From assembly GCF_025561445.1 (NCBI RefSeq), contig NZ_CP095096.1, forward strand, positions 785,822-849,821: DNA of 64,000 nucleotides, written 5' to 3'. The translations under genes were made by a program, and so were the position numbers. The notes under the pieces were generated by a model. It saw only the letters and a list, made by a program, of their open reading frames with translations. It was not told where the DNA came from and did no database searches. Origin of the DNA: Staphylococcus sp. IVB6181 (GTDB taxonomy: Bacteria > Bacillota > Bacilli > Staphylococcales > Staphylococcaceae). Positions 62,585 to 64,000 of this stretch are shown one piece after another; the stretch's first letter is position 1, and each line of letters begins with the position of its first letter.

Positions 62585-63340
62585 ATGCCGCACTTAAAAT
62601 TTGATCATATCATCCATTACATTAAACATATTGATGAGTTCCAATATCCTGGAGAAGTGATGAAGCTTTCACCAGGCGGATTGCATAATCGTTACGGTAC
62701 ACATAACAAACTTGCTTATACAGACCTTGCTTATATTGAATTAATCGGTGTGAATGATGAAGAGAAATTAAAACGTGTCATTAAAACAAATGAAGGCCGT
62801 GTTTCATTCGTCGCAAAAATTGTACAGGATAATTTCATTCAAGGCTTTAAAGCCATTGCTTTACGTACAGATGATATCGACCAATTAAAAAATGATTTCG
62901 AAGCAAAAGGACTAGATGTTGTCGGACCGATTGAAATGGGTCGTGAGAATAAAAAGGGAGAACAAACTTCTTGGCGTTTATTATATTTGAATCAGCCTGA
63001 TGCGGAATTAAAACCGCCTTTCTTTATTGAATGGAAAAAGTCCGAATCGCAAAGAGAAGAGTTGCTGGCAAACAAATTTCAGCCGCAGTTCAAAATAAAA
63101 GCCATTGAAATTCAAACAACGAAACAAACACTCGTTGTGAATCAATGGCGAGATTGGTTTGATATGGAAGTGGTCTCAGAAGAAGAAGGGATGACTGTTT
63201 TGGCATTGCCTGGCGAAGAGATTGAATACTGTATTAAAGAAGGCCGCAAAAATAAGTATTCAATCGTGATTCAAGACAGCGATACAGACACACCTTATAA
63301 TATTGTGACACGCGGCGGAGAATACCACTTTATCCCATAA
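62585..63340 (+). CDS. VOC/glyoxalase-like domain protein
   Basis: A 251-residue protein with a Glyoxalase_3-type fold: LKFDHIIHYIKHIDEF at the start gives the first metal-site histidine, with GGLHNRYGTHNKLAYTDLAYIELIGVND, then FIEWKKSE and a repeat of the beta-alpha-beta unit in the C-terminal half. Such proteins are found across staphylococci, but their substrates are not known. The frame begins at ATG 62576, which abuts the GGGAGG ribosome site; ATG 62585 has spacing 9 and gives MPHLKFDH. Confidence 0.75.
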   Translation: MPHLKFDHIIHYIKHIDEFQYPGEVMKLSPGGLHNRYGTHNKLAYTDLAYIELIGVNDEEKLKRVIKTNEGRVSFVAKIVQDNFIQGFKAIALRTDDIDQLKNDFEAKGLDVVGPIEMGRENKKGEQTSWRLLYLNQPDAELKPPFFIEWKKSESQREELLANKFQPQFKIKAIEIQTTKQTLVVNQWRDWFDMEVVSEEEGMTVLALPGEEIEYCIKEGRKNKYSIVIQDSDTDTPYNIVTRGGEYHFIP

Positions 63341-63343
63341 GTA

Positions 63344-63595
63344 TTAATAAATATAATGATACACAGCATTCGCAATCATAACCGCATGTGTTAAAGCAAC
63401 GACCAATAATATTATGGCTAATGTTAAGTCGAGCTTTGATCGATGCAAGAGGACAAGATAAACTGCGATGACTGCAGAGAATGCAGTAAAGAATACGCGC
63501 AAGCTTAAATTATCTATTTGAACATGGTTAGCTAATGTTATACTAATAACAATGAAGTTGAATACAATCATGATACCTAAAAAGATATTTCTCAC
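63344..63595 (-). CDS. Small membrane protein, 83 residues
   Basis: Three probable transmembrane helices (about residues 3-23, 31-50 and 55-78), no soluble domain and no known family. The frame is open to 63802, which would overlap fmhB on the other strand. A GAGGTG site 6 bp before GTG 63595 sets the real start (MRNIFLGIMIVFN). It is convergent with the glyoxalase-like gene, whose stop is only 3 bp away, and divergent from fmhB. Confidence 0.6.
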   Translation of the reverse strand: MRNIFLGIMIVFNFIVISITLANHVQIDNLSLRVFFTAFSAVIAVYLVLLHRSKLDLTLAIILLVVALTHAVMIANAVYHYIY

Positions 63596-63720
63596 ATTTC
63601 TCACCTCGATGTCTTTAATGTTTAAAAGGATCCTGTGTGAGGATACAACATGAAAGTCGTTTGGTTTCATTGTATAATAACTAGATAGCGTAAGGAAAAT
63701 AAAGGAGATTTTTATTTTAT

Positions 63721-64000
63721 GGAAAAGATGAATATCACGAACCAAGAACATGATGCATTTGTTAAATCTCATCCGAATGGTGATTTGCTTCAACTCACAC
63801 AATGGGCAGAAACGAAGAAATTGACAGGGTGGTACTCAAGACGTGTAGCTGTCGGAGAAAACGGTGAAATCAAAGGGGTAGCACAACTCCTTTTCAAAAA
63901 AGTACCGAAATTGCCGTTCACATTTTGTTATGTATCTCGAGGGTTCGTCGCAGATTATGATGATAAAGCAGTCATCGAAGCCCTCCTTGAACATACAAAA
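63721..64000 (+). CDS. fmhB: Lipid II:glycine glycyltransferase FmhB/FemX, N-terminal part
   Basis: The first 93 codons of the enzyme that attaches the first glycine of the pentaglycine bridge to lipid II, an essential step in staphylococci. MEKMNITNQEHDAFVKSHPNGDLLQLTQWAETKKLTGWYSRRVAVGENGEIKGVAQLLFKKVPKLPFTFCYVSRGFV matches FmhB from memory over its full visible length. AAAGGAGA precedes the ATG. The gene continues beyond the right edge. Its place near sarV fits the S. aureus map. Confidence 0.92.

Overview
The window reads as chromosome of a coagulase-negative Staphylococcus. It is low-GC and carries staphylococcal marker genes: the SarA-family regulators sarR and sarV, ssaA, a sagA-type glucosaminidase, fhuD2 and the start of fmhB/femX. 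From memory, the gene order from the rsaI/inositol-monophosphatase region through fdhA, ssaA, sarR, urease, fhuD2, the molybdenum genes, sarV and fmhB follows the S. aureus backbone. The complete gal operon, formate dehydrogenase and mod/moa/moe cluster fit a food-associated species of the S. carnosus group. The species call is an inference from gene content, not from an alignment.

Layout. 1-8.9 kb: the start of a glycerol-3-phosphate transporter gene, a HAD phosphatase, small membrane proteins, a formate/nitrite channel behind a Rex-type operator, an amino acid permease behind a CcpA (cre) site, an RpiR regulator, a CPBP protease and a YafY-type regulator. 8.9-17.9 kb: a cre-controlled small RNA that I assign to RsaI, an inositol monophosphatase, an LCP cell-wall ligase, a long structured leader, fdhA with its DUF1641 partner, a membrane glucosaminidase and a flavin monooxygenase. 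18-31 kb: a hydroxyacid dehydrogenase, a YkkCD-like SMR pair, an opine-type dehydrogenase plus NhaC antiporter behind an attenuator-like leader, ssaA, a luciferase-like oxidoreductase broken by one stop codon, a short UvrA paralogue, sarR and a patatin.

31-35 kb: an IS3-family element, then the remains of a urease locus. Only ureG and ureD are intact. One deletion appears to have joined the last codons of ureF to the 3' half of a urea transporter gene, so the strain should lack urease. 35-47 kb: fhuD2 with a Fur box, an acyl-CoA dehydrogenase, a nucleoside hydrolase, bioY, an acetyltransferase, fdhD and galR-galK-galE-galT, followed by a frameshifted ISL3-family element. 47-56 kb: modABC, moeB, moaB, moaC (opposite strand), then the overlapping run moeA-mobB-moaE-moaD, then mobA and moaA. 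56-64 kb: an intact ISL3-family element with a perfect 8-bp duplication, sarV, the stump of an ABC transporter/two-component locus, an SDR enzyme, a MarR-MFS pair, a glyoxalase-like protein and the 5' part of fmhB.

How they work together. ModABC imports molybdate, the moa/moe/mob proteins build and insert molybdopterin cofactor, FdhD sulfurates it and FdhA uses it to oxidise formate. The FNT channel moves formate or nitrite. The gal genes form a Leloir pathway under GalR. The most unusual features are two elaborate untranslated leaders (before fdhA and before the opine dehydrogenase), insertion sequences placed in or beside transcription terminators, and several small deletions, frameshifts and nonsense changes typical of a genome undergoing reduction.
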